Below the pieces are notes generated by a model, which was given only the letters and a program-made list of their open reading frames with translations, ran no database searches and was not told the origin of the DNA. Below are positions 1 through 10,095 of a stretch of DNA of 64,000 bases, piece by piece. This DNA is from Dehalococcoidia bacterium (GTDB lineage Bacteria; Chloroflexota; Dehalococcoidia; Tepidiformales; Tepidiformaceae). The DNA lies in NCBI GenBank assembly GCA_009841435.1, contig VXLW01000045.1:1-64000 (forward strand), in the 5' to 3' direction. Numbering within the stretch: the stretch's first letter is position 1; each line of letters opens with the position of its first letter. The position numbers and the translations under genes are program-made.

Positions 1-1332
<1,332 letters not shown>

Positions 1333-1340
<8 letters not shown>

Positions 1341-1998
1341 GGCTGACTCCCGCGGGCGTCCGCGCGAGGTACGTCTCGCGGACCTCGTTGCCCTCCGTCT
1401 GAAAGTCGGCGAACGCGACCTCCGGGTCGGGGCTCGACGGCTGCGGCGGCTCCCGCTGCCACAGCGCCGCCTCGCGACAGAGCGCAATCATGACGCTGCA
1501 CGGCTCCGGGCAGGGAGTCGCGTCGTCCGAAGCTGCTTGCTCGGCCCAGACAGGCGTCCGCACGCATTGCCCGCAGAGCGCGTCACGCGCCCGCTCCTGC
1601 CCCTCCGCAGCGAGCTCGCCCGCGACGCGGTACCGCCCCCGCTGCCGCGCCACCACCTCGTCGAGTGTCTTCACCCGTAGCGTTCGCTGCGCCGCCTGTC
1701 GCTGATGCAGGAGCGCCTGCGGGTAGATGGTGTCGATTGCCGCTTCGGTTAGGTTTTCGGGCAACGAGATGCGCCAATTGCCGGGCAGCGTCCGCGCCCC
1801 GCTGAGCGGGCGGTAGCGACCGTGGGCGTCGGTGCGTACATGCTCACGTAGCGCCTCGACCGTGCCTTCAAGTTCGTGTGCGTCCGGTCCCAGGTGCGGC
1901 CCCGAGAGCTCCACCCGCCCGCCCCGAAACACCACCGCTACCTCTCCAAACGTGAAGTCCCGCCGGGCTGCGATGGCCTCTATCGCCAGGTCGTGCAC
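1333..1998 (-). CDS. DR2241-like 4Fe-4S domain protein coupled to hemL
   Basis: Protein of 221 aa. Its C-terminal half carries Cys142-X2-Cys145 followed by Cys163-X3-Cys167 and Cys174, in a context (CGQCVRTP, then PCPEPCS) that resembles the iron-sulfur domain of the Deinococcus DR2241/CbiX-associated family as I recall it. No CbiX chelatase domain is present, so this would be the accessory part alone. The GTG start lies six bases after a TAGAAT box (2010 to 2005 on the minus strand) and has no Shine-Dalgarno, so the transcript may be leaderless. The stop overlaps the hemL start, pointing to a role in or near haem synthesis. The family match rests on the cysteine pattern; the function is not known. 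Confidence 0.6.
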
Positions 1999-2094
1999 GC
2001 GGCCATTCTAGCGGTCGGGCGGGTGTAGATAGACGCGAGGCGCCGGCCCGTCACATACTGCCCGCGCCCGTTACGGAGTCCCAGGAGGACCGAG

Positions 2095-2937
2095 ATGGGG
2101 AAGTTCCAGCGCCACCAGGTTGGTAACGCCGAGATCATCGCGCTCCAGGACAGCTGGACGGCGATGCCTCCTTCCATGTTCTATCCCGACGTCCCCGCCG
2201 ACGCCTGGGCCGATTACGGCGAGTTCCTCGACGGCGACGGCAACCTGACGCTCAATCTCGGCGCCTGGCTCGTCGCCAGCGAGGGGGACACGATCCTCGT
2301 CGATACGGGCCTCGGAGGACGGCCCGCGCCTATGCCCCTGAAGGAAGATACCGCTCTCCCCTCCGTGATGGAGGAGGCCGGTGTAATGCCTGAAGAGGTC
2401 GACACGGTCGTCTACACCCACCTCCACTTCGACCACACCGGCTGGACCACCATCGACGACAACGGCGCTGCCGTCCCCCTCTTCCCCAACGCCCGCCACG
2501 TCGTGCAGCAGACGGAGTGGGACTACTGGACCGGTAGCGACGAGCTGCGCGCCGCTGCCCAGTACGACAACGTCCTTGGCCCGATCGAGTCCGGCGGGCT
2601 GCTCGACCTCGTCGAGGGCGAGCACGCCGTCACCGGCGAGCTCGTGACCGTCCCCACCCCCGGCCACACCCCCGGGCACGTCTCCTTCGTCCTGTCCAGC
2701 GCCGGCGAGCGCGCCTACCTCATCGGCGATGCCGCCCACCAGCCCGTGCAGGTGTGCGAGGACGGGTGGTGCGCCGGTGCCGACGTCGACAAGGTGGCAT
2801 CGGCGGCCAGCCGCAAAATCCTCATGGCGCGGATCGAGGAGGAGGGGGCGCTTATCGCGAGCGGTCACTTCCCCTTCCCCGGCCTCGGCCATGCCGTCGC
2901 CGGCGCCGGCGGCCGCACCTACCGCCCCCTCGATTGA
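2095..2937 (+). CDS. MBL-fold metallo-hydrolase
   Basis: Metallo-beta-lactamase-fold hydrolase of 280 aa. The metal site is visible as THLHFDHTGW (HxHxDH) near residue 105, with further ligands in TPGHTPGHVSF and the aspartate of LIGDAAHQP. Length and motif spacing fit the lactonase/quorum-quenching-like branch (AttM/AiiA-like), but many members act on other esters or thioesters, so the substrate is unassigned. The ATG follows AGGAGG at 8-bp spacing. A VOC gene follows five bases after its stop, so the two are probably co-transcribed. No signal peptide is seen, so it should be cytoplasmic. Confidence 0.85.
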   Translation: MGKFQRHQVGNAEIIALQDSWTAMPPSMFYPDVPADAWADYGEFLDGDGNLTLNLGAWLVASEGDTILVDTGLGGRPAPMPLKEDTALPSVMEEAGVMPEEVDTVVYTHLHFDHTGWTTIDDNGAAVPLFPNARHVVQQTEWDYWTGSDELRAAAQYDNVLGPIESGGLLDLVEGEHAVTGELVTVPTPGHTPGHVSFVLSSAGERAYLIGDAAHQPVQVCEDGWCAGADVDKVASAASRKILMARIEEEGALIASGHFPFPGLGHAVAGAGGRTYRPLD

Positions 2938-2942
2938 CGCGC

Positions 2943-3320
2943 ATGGCCGGTGCGGACGGGGACATCGAGGGCGTTGCCGGGGTCATCATCTGGACCGACC
3001 GGTACCCCGACATGCTCGCCTTCTATCGCGACGTGCTTGGCCTGACACCCCGCAGCGAGCGGTCCACCTTCGCGAACTTCGAGTGGGACGGCTTCCGCCT
3101 TAGCGTCGCCGCCCACGACGAGGTCCACGGCCCCGCCCGCGACCCCCTGCGCATCATGGTCCACTTCGCCGTCCCTGATATCGCCGCGACGCACGAGCGG
3201 CTGGTGGAGCAGGGCGTCGAATTCTCGCGTCCGCCCGAGCAGGAGCGCTGGGGCGGCTGGGTCGCGACGTTCGCCGACCCTGATGGCAACACCCTGCAGC
3301 TGCTCCAGCTTCCCGACTAG
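2943..3320 (+). CDS. VOC-family (glyoxalase/bleomycin-resistance fold) protein
   Basis: Protein of 125 aa with the paired beta-alpha-beta-beta-beta units of the vicinal oxygen chelate fold. Seen are VIIWTDRYPDMLAFYRDVLGL at the N-terminus and VATFADPDGNTLQLLQ at the C-terminus, the latter with the usual DPDGN turn and metal-ligand region. The ATG at 2943 is chosen because homology begins about ten residues later; longer in-frame starts lie inside the upstream MBL gene. Members of this family are dioxygenases, isomerases or resistance proteins, and the substrate cannot be told. It lies directly behind the MBL hydrolase and converges on the SCO1664 gene with a 4-bp gap. Confidence 0.8.
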   Translation: MAGADGDIEGVAGVIIWTDRYPDMLAFYRDVLGLTPRSERSTFANFEWDGFRLSVAAHDEVHGPARDPLRIMVHFAVPDIAATHERLVEQGVEFSRPPEQERWGGWVATFADPDGNTLQLLQLPD

Positions 3321-3324
3321 CGAC

Positions 3325-4059
3325 TCAGACCAGCGGCCAGGGATAGCTTCGGTGGGGACCCGGAGTCGGCATCGCTCGTGTCCGCAGGAGCCGGTCGGCC
3401 CGGCCCAGGAACGCCCCGATCTCGTCCGGTGAGAGGAGCGCGTTAAACGCTTCGGCTTCCTCGTCGTCCCCCGCCACCGCCGTCGCCGCCCGCTCCACGT
3501 CCCCCAGCCACTCGTCCGAGATGGGCTGCTCCGCCCAGTCCCAGATCACCGTGCGCAGCTTGTACTCGCGGTGGAAGCAGAGCCCGTGGTCGATGCCCCA
3601 GACACGGCCCTGCTCGTCCAGCAGGCAGTGCCCGCCTTTGCGGTCGGCGTTGTTGGCCACGAAGTCGAACACCGCCATCCGCTGCAGCTGTGGCACGAGC
3701 TCCGGGTCGTCGCGCTGCTCGAAGAAGTGCGAGGACTGGTCGTGCGGCACGTACAGCTGCAGCGACCCCACCCCCTGCGGTCCGTCCCGCACGACCGTCG
3801 GCGGGACGAACGACCAGCCAAGCAGCTGCGCGAGCTGGTAGGCCGCCACCTCCCGCGCGTACAGCGTCCCGGTGGGGAAATCCCACAGCGGCGTCTCGCC
3901 GGACTCGGGCTTGTAGACCGCCGCGATCTCCTGTCCATCGCCCGCACAGAGCCGCGCCAGGTAGACGTAGTTGCTGGAGGACCAGAGCAGCTTCAGATCC
4001 TCGAACTCCGCCTCCAGCAGCAATGCTTCGGCCCCGGCCATGTCGACGGTGCGGGTCAT
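3325..4059 (-). CDS. SCO1664-family kinase-like protein
   Basis: Protein of 244 aa matching the conserved SCO1664 family, which shares a core with PI3/4-kinase-like and HipA-like proteins. The putative catalytic loop is FDFVANNADRKGGHCL and the metal-binding DFG-equivalent is WGIDHGLCFH; AVYKPESGE near the N-terminus is the likely ATP-binding lysine segment. In Actinobacteria the family sits near mycothiol or F420 genes, but its activity is not established. Here the neighbours are a PhzF protein and a VOC protein. The ATG has no Shine-Dalgarno; a TAACCT box lies seven bases upstream (4072 to 4067), suggesting a leaderless message. Confidence 0.8.
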   Translation of the reverse strand: MTRTVDMAGAEALLLEAEFEDLKLLWSSSNYVYLARLCAGDGQEIAAVYKPESGETPLWDFPTGTLYAREVAAYQLAQLLGWSFVPPTVVRDGPQGVGSLQLYVPHDQSSHFFEQRDDPELVPQLQRMAVFDFVANNADRKGGHCLLDEQGRVWGIDHGLCFHREYKLRTVIWDWAEQPISDEWLGDVERAATAVAGDDEEAEAFNALLSPDEIGAFLGRADRLLRTRAMPTPGPHRSYPWPLV

Positions 4060-4099
4060 GGCGCGCAGGTTAGCAGAGCGCCCAGCGGGTAGCGGTCGG

Positions 4100-4990
4100 C
4101 TAGACCGTGATGGTCCCCCGCAGAACCGTGACGGCCGTTCCCGCGATGCGCACGGTCGTGGGCGTGTCCCCCTCGCCCTCCATCTCCACCTCGACCAGCC
4201 CCGGCCGCCCCATGATGTGCCCCTGCTCGACCGTATAGGCAGCCTCCCGCACGAGACCGTGCCGCCAGAGGTAGGCCGCCATCCCGCCGCTGGCGCTCCC
4301 CGTCACCGGGTCTTCCTGCACCCCGGAGGATGGGCCGAAGTGCCGCGCGTGCGCCCGGTTCGCGGGGTCGTAGGCCTCCGGAGTGAACACGTGCGTGCTG
4401 AAGTAGCCGTCCTCGCTCTCCAGATCGGCCAGGCGTTGCAGGTCGGGGCGAACCCGCTCGAGCACCGCCAGCGACGCCACCGGGATCATCGCCTGCGGCG
4501 TGCCCGTGCTGACCACCTGCGCGGGGTATCCCTCCAGCAGGTCCGAGGCAGCGATGCCGAGCACGCGCGCGTACACGTCCCGGTCGAGAGTGTTCCGGAA
4601 CTCCGGTGTCGCCTGCGTCATCGCGATGCGCACCCGGCCGTCGTCCCTGCGCGAGAGGTCGACCGGCAGAACCCCCACGTTCAGCTCCTGCGTCACGCGA
4701 TGCGGAGCGTCACCGAGCTCGATGAGCCCGTCCTCCACGAGCGCGTGCATCGTCGCGATCGTGGGGTGGCCCGCCAGCGGGATCTCCTTCCGTGGCGTGA
4801 AGAATCGCACGCGAAAATCCGCCACCTCCGAGGGCATGGCGAACGCCGTCTCGCTCAGGTTCAGCTCGCGCGCGATCGCCTGCATCTGCTCGGGCGAAAG
4901 CCCTGCCGCGCGGGTGACCACGCCGCATGGGTTGCCGGCATACCGCTCGGTGGTGAAGGAATCGACGATCGTGATCTCGTACTCGGCCAT
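4100..4990 (-). CDS. PhzF-family isomerase/epimerase
   Basis: Protein of 296 aa with the diaminopimelate-epimerase-like double hot-dog fold of the PhzF family. The start YEITIVDSFTTERYAGNPCGVV, the glutamate in LNLSETAF (the catalytic general acid/base of PhzF is such a glutamate) and the glycine-rich stretch EDPVTGSASGGMAAYL near the C-terminus are all present. In phenazine producers PhzF isomerises DHHA, but no other phenazine genes are here, so it is a stand-alone member of unknown substrate. I chose the ATG at 4990 because an in-frame start 30 bp earlier would overlap the divergent pncC gene. A TACGCT box lies six bases upstream. Confidence 0.85.
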   Translation of the reverse strand: MAEYEITIVDSFTTERYAGNPCGVVTRAAGLSPEQMQAIARELNLSETAFAMPSEVADFRVRFFTPRKEIPLAGHPTIATMHALVEDGLIELGDAPHRVTQELNVGVLPVDLSRRDDGRVRIAMTQATPEFRNTLDRDVYARVLGIAASDLLEGYPAQVVSTGTPQAMIPVASLAVLERVRPDLQRLADLESEDGYFSTHVFTPEAYDPANRAHARHFGPSSGVQEDPVTGSASGGMAAYLWRHGLVREAAYTVEQGHIMGRPGLVEVEMEGEGDTPTTVRIAGTAVTVLRGTITV

Positions 4991-4996
4991 CGCGGG

Positions 4997-5006
4997 AGCG
5001 TAGCAT
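4997..5006. promoter_or_regulatory. overlapping divergent -10 elements of PhzF gene and pncC
   Basis: Only 22 bp separate the two divergent start codons. On the plus strand TAGCAT (5001-5006) lies six bases before the pncC ATG; on the minus strand TACGCT (5002-4997) lies six bases before the PhzF ATG. The hexamers share two bases. Neither gene has a Shine-Dalgarno, so both messages are predicted to be leaderless, and RNA polymerase could occupy only one direction at a time. This is inferred from sequence alone. Confidence 0.5.
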
Positions 5007-5012
5007 CGCCCC

Positions 5013-5507
5013 ATGTCCATTCAAGAGAACGATCCGCTCGCCGCGCGCGTCGGCGAGCTCCTGCTGGCCCGCGAGGCGCGTGTCTCCGTCGCCGAAAGCA
5101 CCGCCGGTGGCCTCATATCCGCCCGGCTCATCAGCGTGTCCGGCGCCTCGAAGTGGTTCGACCGTGGGCTCGTCGCCTATACCGTGCCCTCGAAGCCGGA
5201 CACCCTCGGCGTCAGCATCGACTTCCTCCGTGAGCACGGCACCGTCAGTCCCGTTGCCGTCGCCGCCATTGCCGAGTCCGTACTTGATCGCAGCGCCGCC
5301 GACTACGTCGTCGCCGAGAGCGGCATGGCCGGGCCCATCAAGGGACGGTCGTCGAAGCCCATCGGGGGCGTCTCCTTCGCCGTCGCCGGGCCCGACGGCA
5401 CCGTCAGCGAGGAGGTGCACTTCGAGGGCTCGCGCGTCGCCATCATGGAGCAAATCGCCGAGCACGCCCTGCAAATGCTGGTCGCCGCGCTCGATTCTGG
5501 CGCCTAA
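5013..5507 (+). CDS. pncC: CinA C-terminal domain protein, NMN amidohydrolase
   Basis: Protein of 164 aa equal to the stand-alone CinA C-terminal domain, which in Escherichia coli (PncC) deamidates nicotinamide mononucleotide to nicotinic acid mononucleotide in NAD recycling. Motifs seen are VAESTAGGLISARLISVSGAS, which holds the active-site serine and threonine, YVVAESGMAGP and KPIGGVSFAVAGPDG. The N-terminal MoaB-like pyrophosphatase domain of full CinA is absent. It is divergent from the PhzF gene with overlapping -10 boxes and followed by glyQS 63 bp downstream. The enzyme assignment follows from family knowledge. Confidence 0.85.
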   Translation: MSIQENDPLAARVGELLLAREARVSVAESTAGGLISARLISVSGASKWFDRGLVAYTVPSKPDTLGVSIDFLREHGTVSPVAVAAIAESVLDRSAADYVVAESGMAGPIKGRSSKPIGGVSFAVAGPDGTVSEEVHFEGSRVAIMEQIAEHALQMLVAALDSGA

Positions 5508-5570
5508 CTCCCCGTTGGGCGAAGGTGAAGCCTCCCACGCCGCGCAGCCAGCGCGAGATTGGAGCCACCC

Positions 5571-6923
5571 GTGCCCGCACCCGACCTCGACACCATCGTC
5601 TCCCTGGCCAAGCGCCGGGGTTTCGTCTTCCCCTCCTCCGAGATCTACGGCGGTTTCGCCAACACCTACGACTACGGTCCGCTCGGCGTTGAGCTGAAGC
5701 GCAACATCCGCGATGCCTGGTGGCGCGCCATGGTGCGCGAGCGCGATGACGTCGTCGGCATCGACGCGGCCATGATGACGAACCCCCAGGTGTGGGTCGC
5801 CAGCGGCCACACCGAGACCTTCAACGACCCCCTCGTCGACTGCAAAACCTGCCGCCAGCGGTTCCGTCCCGACCACATCGAGGAAGGGCAGTACGGCGAG
5901 GTCGAGCGTGACGCGGAAGGGAACTTCCGCTGTCCCAGCTGCGGAGGGGAGCTGACCGAGCCGCGCCTCTTCAACCTCATGTTCAGCACCCAGGTGGGGA
6001 CGGTCGTCGATGAGGGCTCCGTCGCCTACCTGCCTCCTGAGACCGCCCAGGGCATGTTCGTGAACTTCGAGAACGTGCGCAGCTCCATGCGCCGCAAGCT
6101 GCCCTTCGGCATCGCCCAGACGCGCGTCAGCTTCCGAAACGAGATCACCCCGGGGCGCTTCATCTTCCGCACGCTCGAGTTCGAGCAGATGGAGATGGAG
6201 TACTTCTGCCGCCCCGCCGACGCGGCCGAGTGGCACCGCTACTGGATCGACGAGCGCCAGCGTTGGTACGCCGAGACCATCGGCATCGATCCCGTCCGCA
6301 TGCGCATTCGCGACCACGAGCCCGAGGAGCTCTCCCACTACAGTGCCGGCACCAGCGACATCGAGTACGACTTCCCCTGGGGCTGGGGCGAACTCGAAGG
6401 CATCGCCAACCGCACAGACTTCGACCTGAAGGCGCACAGCGGCCACAGCGGCCAGGACCTCTCGTACTTCGACGAGGAGACGCGCGAGCGCTTCACGCCC
6501 TACGTCATAGAGCCCGCCGCCGGCCTCACGCGCACCCTCGCGGTCGCGCTGCTCGAGGCCTACACGGTCGAGCCCGACGAGAAGGGCGACGAGCGGGTCG
6601 TGCTGAAGCTGCCCGCCGCCATTGCCCCCATCAAGGTGGCGGTGCTGCCCCTCTCCAAGAAGAACACCCTCACGCCCACCGCGAAGCGCGTCCACGCGCT
6701 CATCCGCTCGCACTGGATGACCCAGTACGACGAGACGCAGTCGATCGGTCGCCGTTACCGTCGCCAGGACGAGATCGGCACGCCCCTCTGCGTCACCGTC
6801 GACTTCGACACGCTCGAGGACGAGGCCGTCACCATCCGCGAGCGCGACACGCAGGAGCAGGTGCGCGTCCCCATCGCCGGCCTCGTCGCTGCCCTCGCCG
6901 AACGCCTCCCGGGAGTCCGCTAG
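5571..6923 (+). CDS. glyQS: glycyl-tRNA synthetase, single-chain dimeric type
   Basis: Class II synthetase of 450 aa that charges tRNA-Gly. It is the alpha2 form found in Actinobacteria, Chloroflexota, archaea and eukaryotes rather than the GlyQ/GlyS tetramer. Seen are the opening SLAKRRGFVFPSSEIYGG, a zinc-finger-like CKTCRQRF...CPSC pair near residues 95-130, motif 2 (FRNEITPGRFIFRTLEFEQMEME), AHSGHSGQDLSYF, and motif 3 (GLTRTLAVALLEAY), followed by the anticodon-binding domain (IAPIKVAVLPL). I prefer the GTG at 5571, seven bases behind GGAG, over an in-frame TTG at 5559. No T-box leader is visible in the 60 bp upstream. Confidence 0.95.
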   Translation: MPAPDLDTIVSLAKRRGFVFPSSEIYGGFANTYDYGPLGVELKRNIRDAWWRAMVRERDDVVGIDAAMMTNPQVWVASGHTETFNDPLVDCKTCRQRFRPDHIEEGQYGEVERDAEGNFRCPSCGGELTEPRLFNLMFSTQVGTVVDEGSVAYLPPETAQGMFVNFENVRSSMRRKLPFGIAQTRVSFRNEITPGRFIFRTLEFEQMEMEYFCRPADAAEWHRYWIDERQRWYAETIGIDPVRMRIRDHEPEELSHYSAGTSDIEYDFPWGWGELEGIANRTDFDLKAHSGHSGQDLSYFDEETRERFTPYVIEPAAGLTRTLAVALLEAYTVEPDEKGDERVVLKLPAAIAPIKVAVLPLSKKNTLTPTAKRVHALIRSHWMTQYDETQSIGRRYRRQDEIGTPLCVTVDFDTLEDEAVTIRERDTQEQVRVPIAGLVAALAERLPGVR

Positions 6924-6951
6924 ACTCCCGCGCCGGAAGGCAGGTCCGTTT

Positions 6952-7410
6952 GTGAAGAGCGATGCAACGACCGTCGGGGAGTACCTGGCAGGATTGCCGG
7001 AAGACCGGCGGCAGGCGATACAAGCCGTGCGCCGCGTTGTGCTGGAGAACCTGCCGGACGGGTACGAGGAGTGCATGTCCCACGGGATGATCGCCTGGGT
7101 CGTGCCCCTCAGCCGTTATCCCGATACCTACAACAGCCTGCCCCTCCAGCTGGCCGCTCTCGCCTCGCAGAAACGCCACATGGCGATCTATCTGAACAAC
7201 GTCTACAGCGACGAGGAGACGCGGGAGTGGTTCACGGCCGCCTACGAGGCCAGCGGCAAGCGGATGGACATGGGGAAGTCGTGCGTGCGCTTCAGGCGCC
7301 TCGACAACCTGCCGCTCGACGTGATCGGACAGGCGATCGCGCGCACGAGTGTCCACGACTTCCTCTCGTTCTACGAGGCTGCGCGCAGCAAGACGAAGCG
7401 GGGCCGCTAG
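6952..7410 (+). CDS. DUF1801 (YdhG-like) protein
   Basis: Protein of 152 aa of the DUF1801/YdhG family, recognised by the N-terminal SVGEYLAGLPEDRR-type segment, ECMSHGMIAWVVPL, and SQKRHMAIYLNN. Some relatives are called iron chaperones by analogy with the frataxin-like fold, but this is weak evidence for a role. The start is a GTG at 6952 behind GGAAGGCAGG, with a TAGACT box at 6922-6927. It is cytoplasmic, with no signal or membrane segment. Its TAG stop shares the palindrome CTAG with the stop of the convergent pepN gene. Confidence 0.75.
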   Translation: MKSDATTVGEYLAGLPEDRRQAIQAVRRVVLENLPDGYEECMSHGMIAWVVPLSRYPDTYNSLPLQLAALASQKRHMAIYLNNVYSDEETREWFTAAYEASGKRMDMGKSCVRFRRLDNLPLDVIGQAIARTSVHDFLSFYEAARSKTKRGR

Positions 7411-9953
7411 CTCGCCGCGAACGCTCGGCAGGCGATCGCGCGCCCAAGGTCGTCGATCGACTCCCGCAGCATGCGCTGCAGCACTGCCTGCTCCTCTGGC
7501 GTCTCGTCGAGGAGCGCCTGCGCCCGGTCGAGCGTGTCCTGCTCGACGCGATAGCTCGGGAAGAGCCCGCCGTAGAACACCGTCGCGAACTCGCGGTCGC
7601 GCTCCACGAAGATGTCCCCGACCTGTTCGAAGAACGCGTCGACGAACGGCGCCAGCAGATCGGCCTGGTGCGTCCAGTTGAACCCGCTCATCGCCGCCTG
7701 GTTCAGGTAGCGCGAGCCGTAGCCTTCGTCCGCGAAGCGCTCCCACGCCTCCGCCTTCACGTCCGCCGAGGGAACGGAGGTCTCGCAGCGAAGCTGCGCC
7801 CGCTGGCCCCGGTCCGAGGGGTCGCGCTCCGCTTCGGCGGCCACCCGCTCGGGCGCCCCCGGCAGCCCAAAGGCGATGTGCCGCGCGGCCACGCCCCAGC
7901 GCATGTCCTGGTCGAGCTCGAATCCCTCGACGACCTCCTCCCCGTCCGCTAGCCGGCCGACGTAGGCGAGGTCGTCCGCGTTCACGGCAAGGCCCACGAG
8001 CGCCCGCCCCCAGATGATGCGTGTGTCGTCATCTGAGGCGGCCAGCAGCCCCTTCTTTGCCGTCTCGAACAACAGGTGCGCCTCGGCGTCCCGCTGCTCG
8101 GCGGGCACGTACCGGTTCTGTGAGCTAGCGGCGTGCCCGAGCACCGAGTCGACCAGCTCGATGTTGCGCTCGAACCCGATCTTCTCCCGCACGATCGCGA
8201 GGAAGTCCGTCGACTTGAGCTGCTGGTCCCGAACCATGCTCCAGAGCGTCGACCACAGCTGCTGCCGTAGCAGGTCGTCGTCGACGCGCTCGATGTTCTC
8301 GCGCGCCCAGGCCACCGACTCGTCGTCGAGCGCGATCTTGGCGTAGGCGTGGTCGTTGAAGTTCGGGTACACGAGCGCCGGTCGCGGGCGGCCCCGTGCC
8401 GCCTCGATCTCCGTGCTTTCGCCCTCGAGCACCGCCGGCACGGCCTCCACGGCGGTTGAAGCGCCGTCGTCCGTGAGCAGCCCCGTCTCGAGCGTGTGCG
8501 GGCGGATGGTGGGGTAGTCCGCGGGTGCCGTCTGGCTCAGCTCCAGCCGCGTCACGCGCTCGCCGTCGCTCTCCCAGTCCGCCCGGATCGTGTTCAGCGA
8601 CGATGTCTCCAGCCAGAGCCGGGACCACTCGCCCAGCTCGCTGCCGCTCCCTTCCTCCAGCGCCCCGAGGAAGTCGTGCAGCGAGGCGTTGCCGTAGTCG
8701 TACGTCCGGAAATAGTGCCGCATCCCCTCCCGGAACCCATCGATGCCGATCGTCGCCACGAGCTGCTTCAGTACCGAGGCGCCCTTGCCGTAGGTGATCC
8801 CGTCGAAGTTCAGGAACGTCTCGTCCGTGTCCCGGACGGTCCCCGCGATCGGGTGCGTCGTGATGAGCTGGTCCTGCCGGTAGGCCCAGTTCTTGATGCC
8901 GTTGTTGAAGTCCTGCCAGCCCGACTGGAAGCGCGTCGCTCCCTCCATCGCGAGGTACGACATGTAGGTCGCGAAGCTCTCGTTCAGCCACAGGTCGTTC
9001 CACCAGCGCATCGTCACGAGGTTCCCGAACCACATGTGCGCCATCTCGTGGAGGATCACTTCCGCCCGGCGCCGGCGCTGGTTCTCCGTGGGCGGGTCGC
9101 GGTACACCATCGACTCGTTGAAGGTCACGGCGCCTACGTTCTCCATTGCCCCGTGGTTGAACTCCGGCACGAAGATCTGGTCGTACTTGCCGAAGGCGTA
9201 GGCGTAGTCGAAGAACTCCCCGAAGAAATCCAGCCCCTGCTGCGTGATCGTGAACAGCTCGTCCGTGTCGAGGTACTGCGCCATCGACTTCCGGCAGAGC
9301 AGCCCCAGCGGGATCCCGGCGTGCTCGTCCGTGGCGACGTGGTACGGCCCCGCGATCAGTGCGAACAGGTAGGTGCTGAACGGCGGCGTCTCCGCGTACT
9401 CCCGCCGGATGCGCCCGTCCGCCAGCGTCTCCGCCGAGACCTCCTGCGAGTTCGCCGTCAGCGTCCACTCCGCCGGCGCCGTCACCGTCAGCTGGTAACG
9501 CGCCTTGATGTCGGGCTGGTCGAAGCAGGGGAACAGCCGGTGCGCGTCGAACGGCTCGAAGTTCGTGTACAGGTACTCCTCGCCGTCCTCGGGGTCGACG
9601 AACTGGTGGAGTCCGTCGCCGCCGTGGTCGTAGTCGTTCTCGTACTCGATGCGCAGCGTGTTCGAGCCCGCGAGCGCAGCCCCGGGCAGCGTCAGCTCGC
9701 GCCCTCGCCACTGGAAGTCGACCGTCTCGCCGTTCAGTTCCAGCAGGTCGATGCGCTTCCCCCGGAAGTTCAGCATCAGGTCATCGCTGCCGCTCTGGTC
9801 GAACGTGATGGTGACGGCACCGCCGTAGGTGGGGGCGCCCTTGGTCAGGTCGAGCGCGAGCTCGTAGTGGCAGTTGGAGACACGCTCTGCCCTCGCCGAG
9901 GCGTCGCTCTCGGTGAGGATGTCGCGTTCCTGGGTGAGGACAGGCTCGGTCAC
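7407..9953 (-). CDS. pepN: M1-family aminopeptidase N
   Basis: Zinc aminopeptidase of 848 aa, similar in length to the actinobacterial PepN/lysyl aminopeptidases. The gluzincin site HEMAH is at residues 302-306 with the third ligand glutamate in LWLNESFATYMSY about 18 residues later; the GAMEN exopeptidase motif appears as HGAMENVGAVTF about 35 residues before the zinc site. It removes N-terminal residues from peptides in the cytoplasm; no signal peptide is seen. The GTG at 9953 is chosen because GAGGAA lies at the right spacing and the next residues match the family N-terminus; an in-frame ATG 186 bp earlier runs through the divergent gene. Stop overlaps that of the DUF1801 gene. Confidence 0.93.
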   Translation of the reverse strand: MTEPVLTQERDILTESDASARAERVSNCHYELALDLTKGAPTYGGAVTITFDQSGSDDLMLNFRGKRIDLLELNGETVDFQWRGRELTLPGAALAGSNTLRIEYENDYDHGGDGLHQFVDPEDGEEYLYTNFEPFDAHRLFPCFDQPDIKARYQLTVTAPAEWTLTANSQEVSAETLADGRIRREYAETPPFSTYLFALIAGPYHVATDEHAGIPLGLLCRKSMAQYLDTDELFTITQQGLDFFGEFFDYAYAFGKYDQIFVPEFNHGAMENVGAVTFNESMVYRDPPTENQRRRRAEVILHEMAHMWFGNLVTMRWWNDLWLNESFATYMSYLAMEGATRFQSGWQDFNNGIKNWAYRQDQLITTHPIAGTVRDTDETFLNFDGITYGKGASVLKQLVATIGIDGFREGMRHYFRTYDYGNASLHDFLGALEEGSGSELGEWSRLWLETSSLNTIRADWESDGERVTRLELSQTAPADYPTIRPHTLETGLLTDDGASTAVEAVPAVLEGESTEIEAARGRPRPALVYPNFNDHAYAKIALDDESVAWARENIERVDDDLLRQQLWSTLWSMVRDQQLKSTDFLAIVREKIGFERNIELVDSVLGHAASSQNRYVPAEQRDAEAHLLFETAKKGLLAASDDDTRIIWGRALVGLAVNADDLAYVGRLADGEEVVEGFELDQDMRWGVAARHIAFGLPGAPERVAAEAERDPSDRGQRAQLRCETSVPSADVKAEAWERFADEGYGSRYLNQAAMSGFNWTHQADLLAPFVDAFFEQVGDIFVERDREFATVFYGGLFPSYRVEQDTLDRAQALLDETPEEQAVLQRMLRESIDDLGRAIACRAFAAS

Positions 9954-10095
9954 GGGGTTCCTCGCTTCTCTATCGACGGTGGGTGGCCCGCAAAGGCTAC
10001 CGCCCCTTGCCCTCGGCGTCAGGCCGGGCGCTCCTGTCCCGCGTTCGTGACGCGGGGTACAATCGGCCAAGCTCAGCCTGAGGTGTCCCGCTTCC

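Noticed and set aside
5508-5570. possible T-box leader before glyQS
   Set aside because: The gap of 63 bp is too short for a T-box and lacks its conserved box sequence.
4710-7076. 788-codon open frame on the minus strand opposite glyQS and pncC
   Set aside because: It is antisense to genes with clear family motifs, its residues (runs of DGDGDA, LVVLGHP and the like) match no family, and long antisense frames are expected at this GC content.
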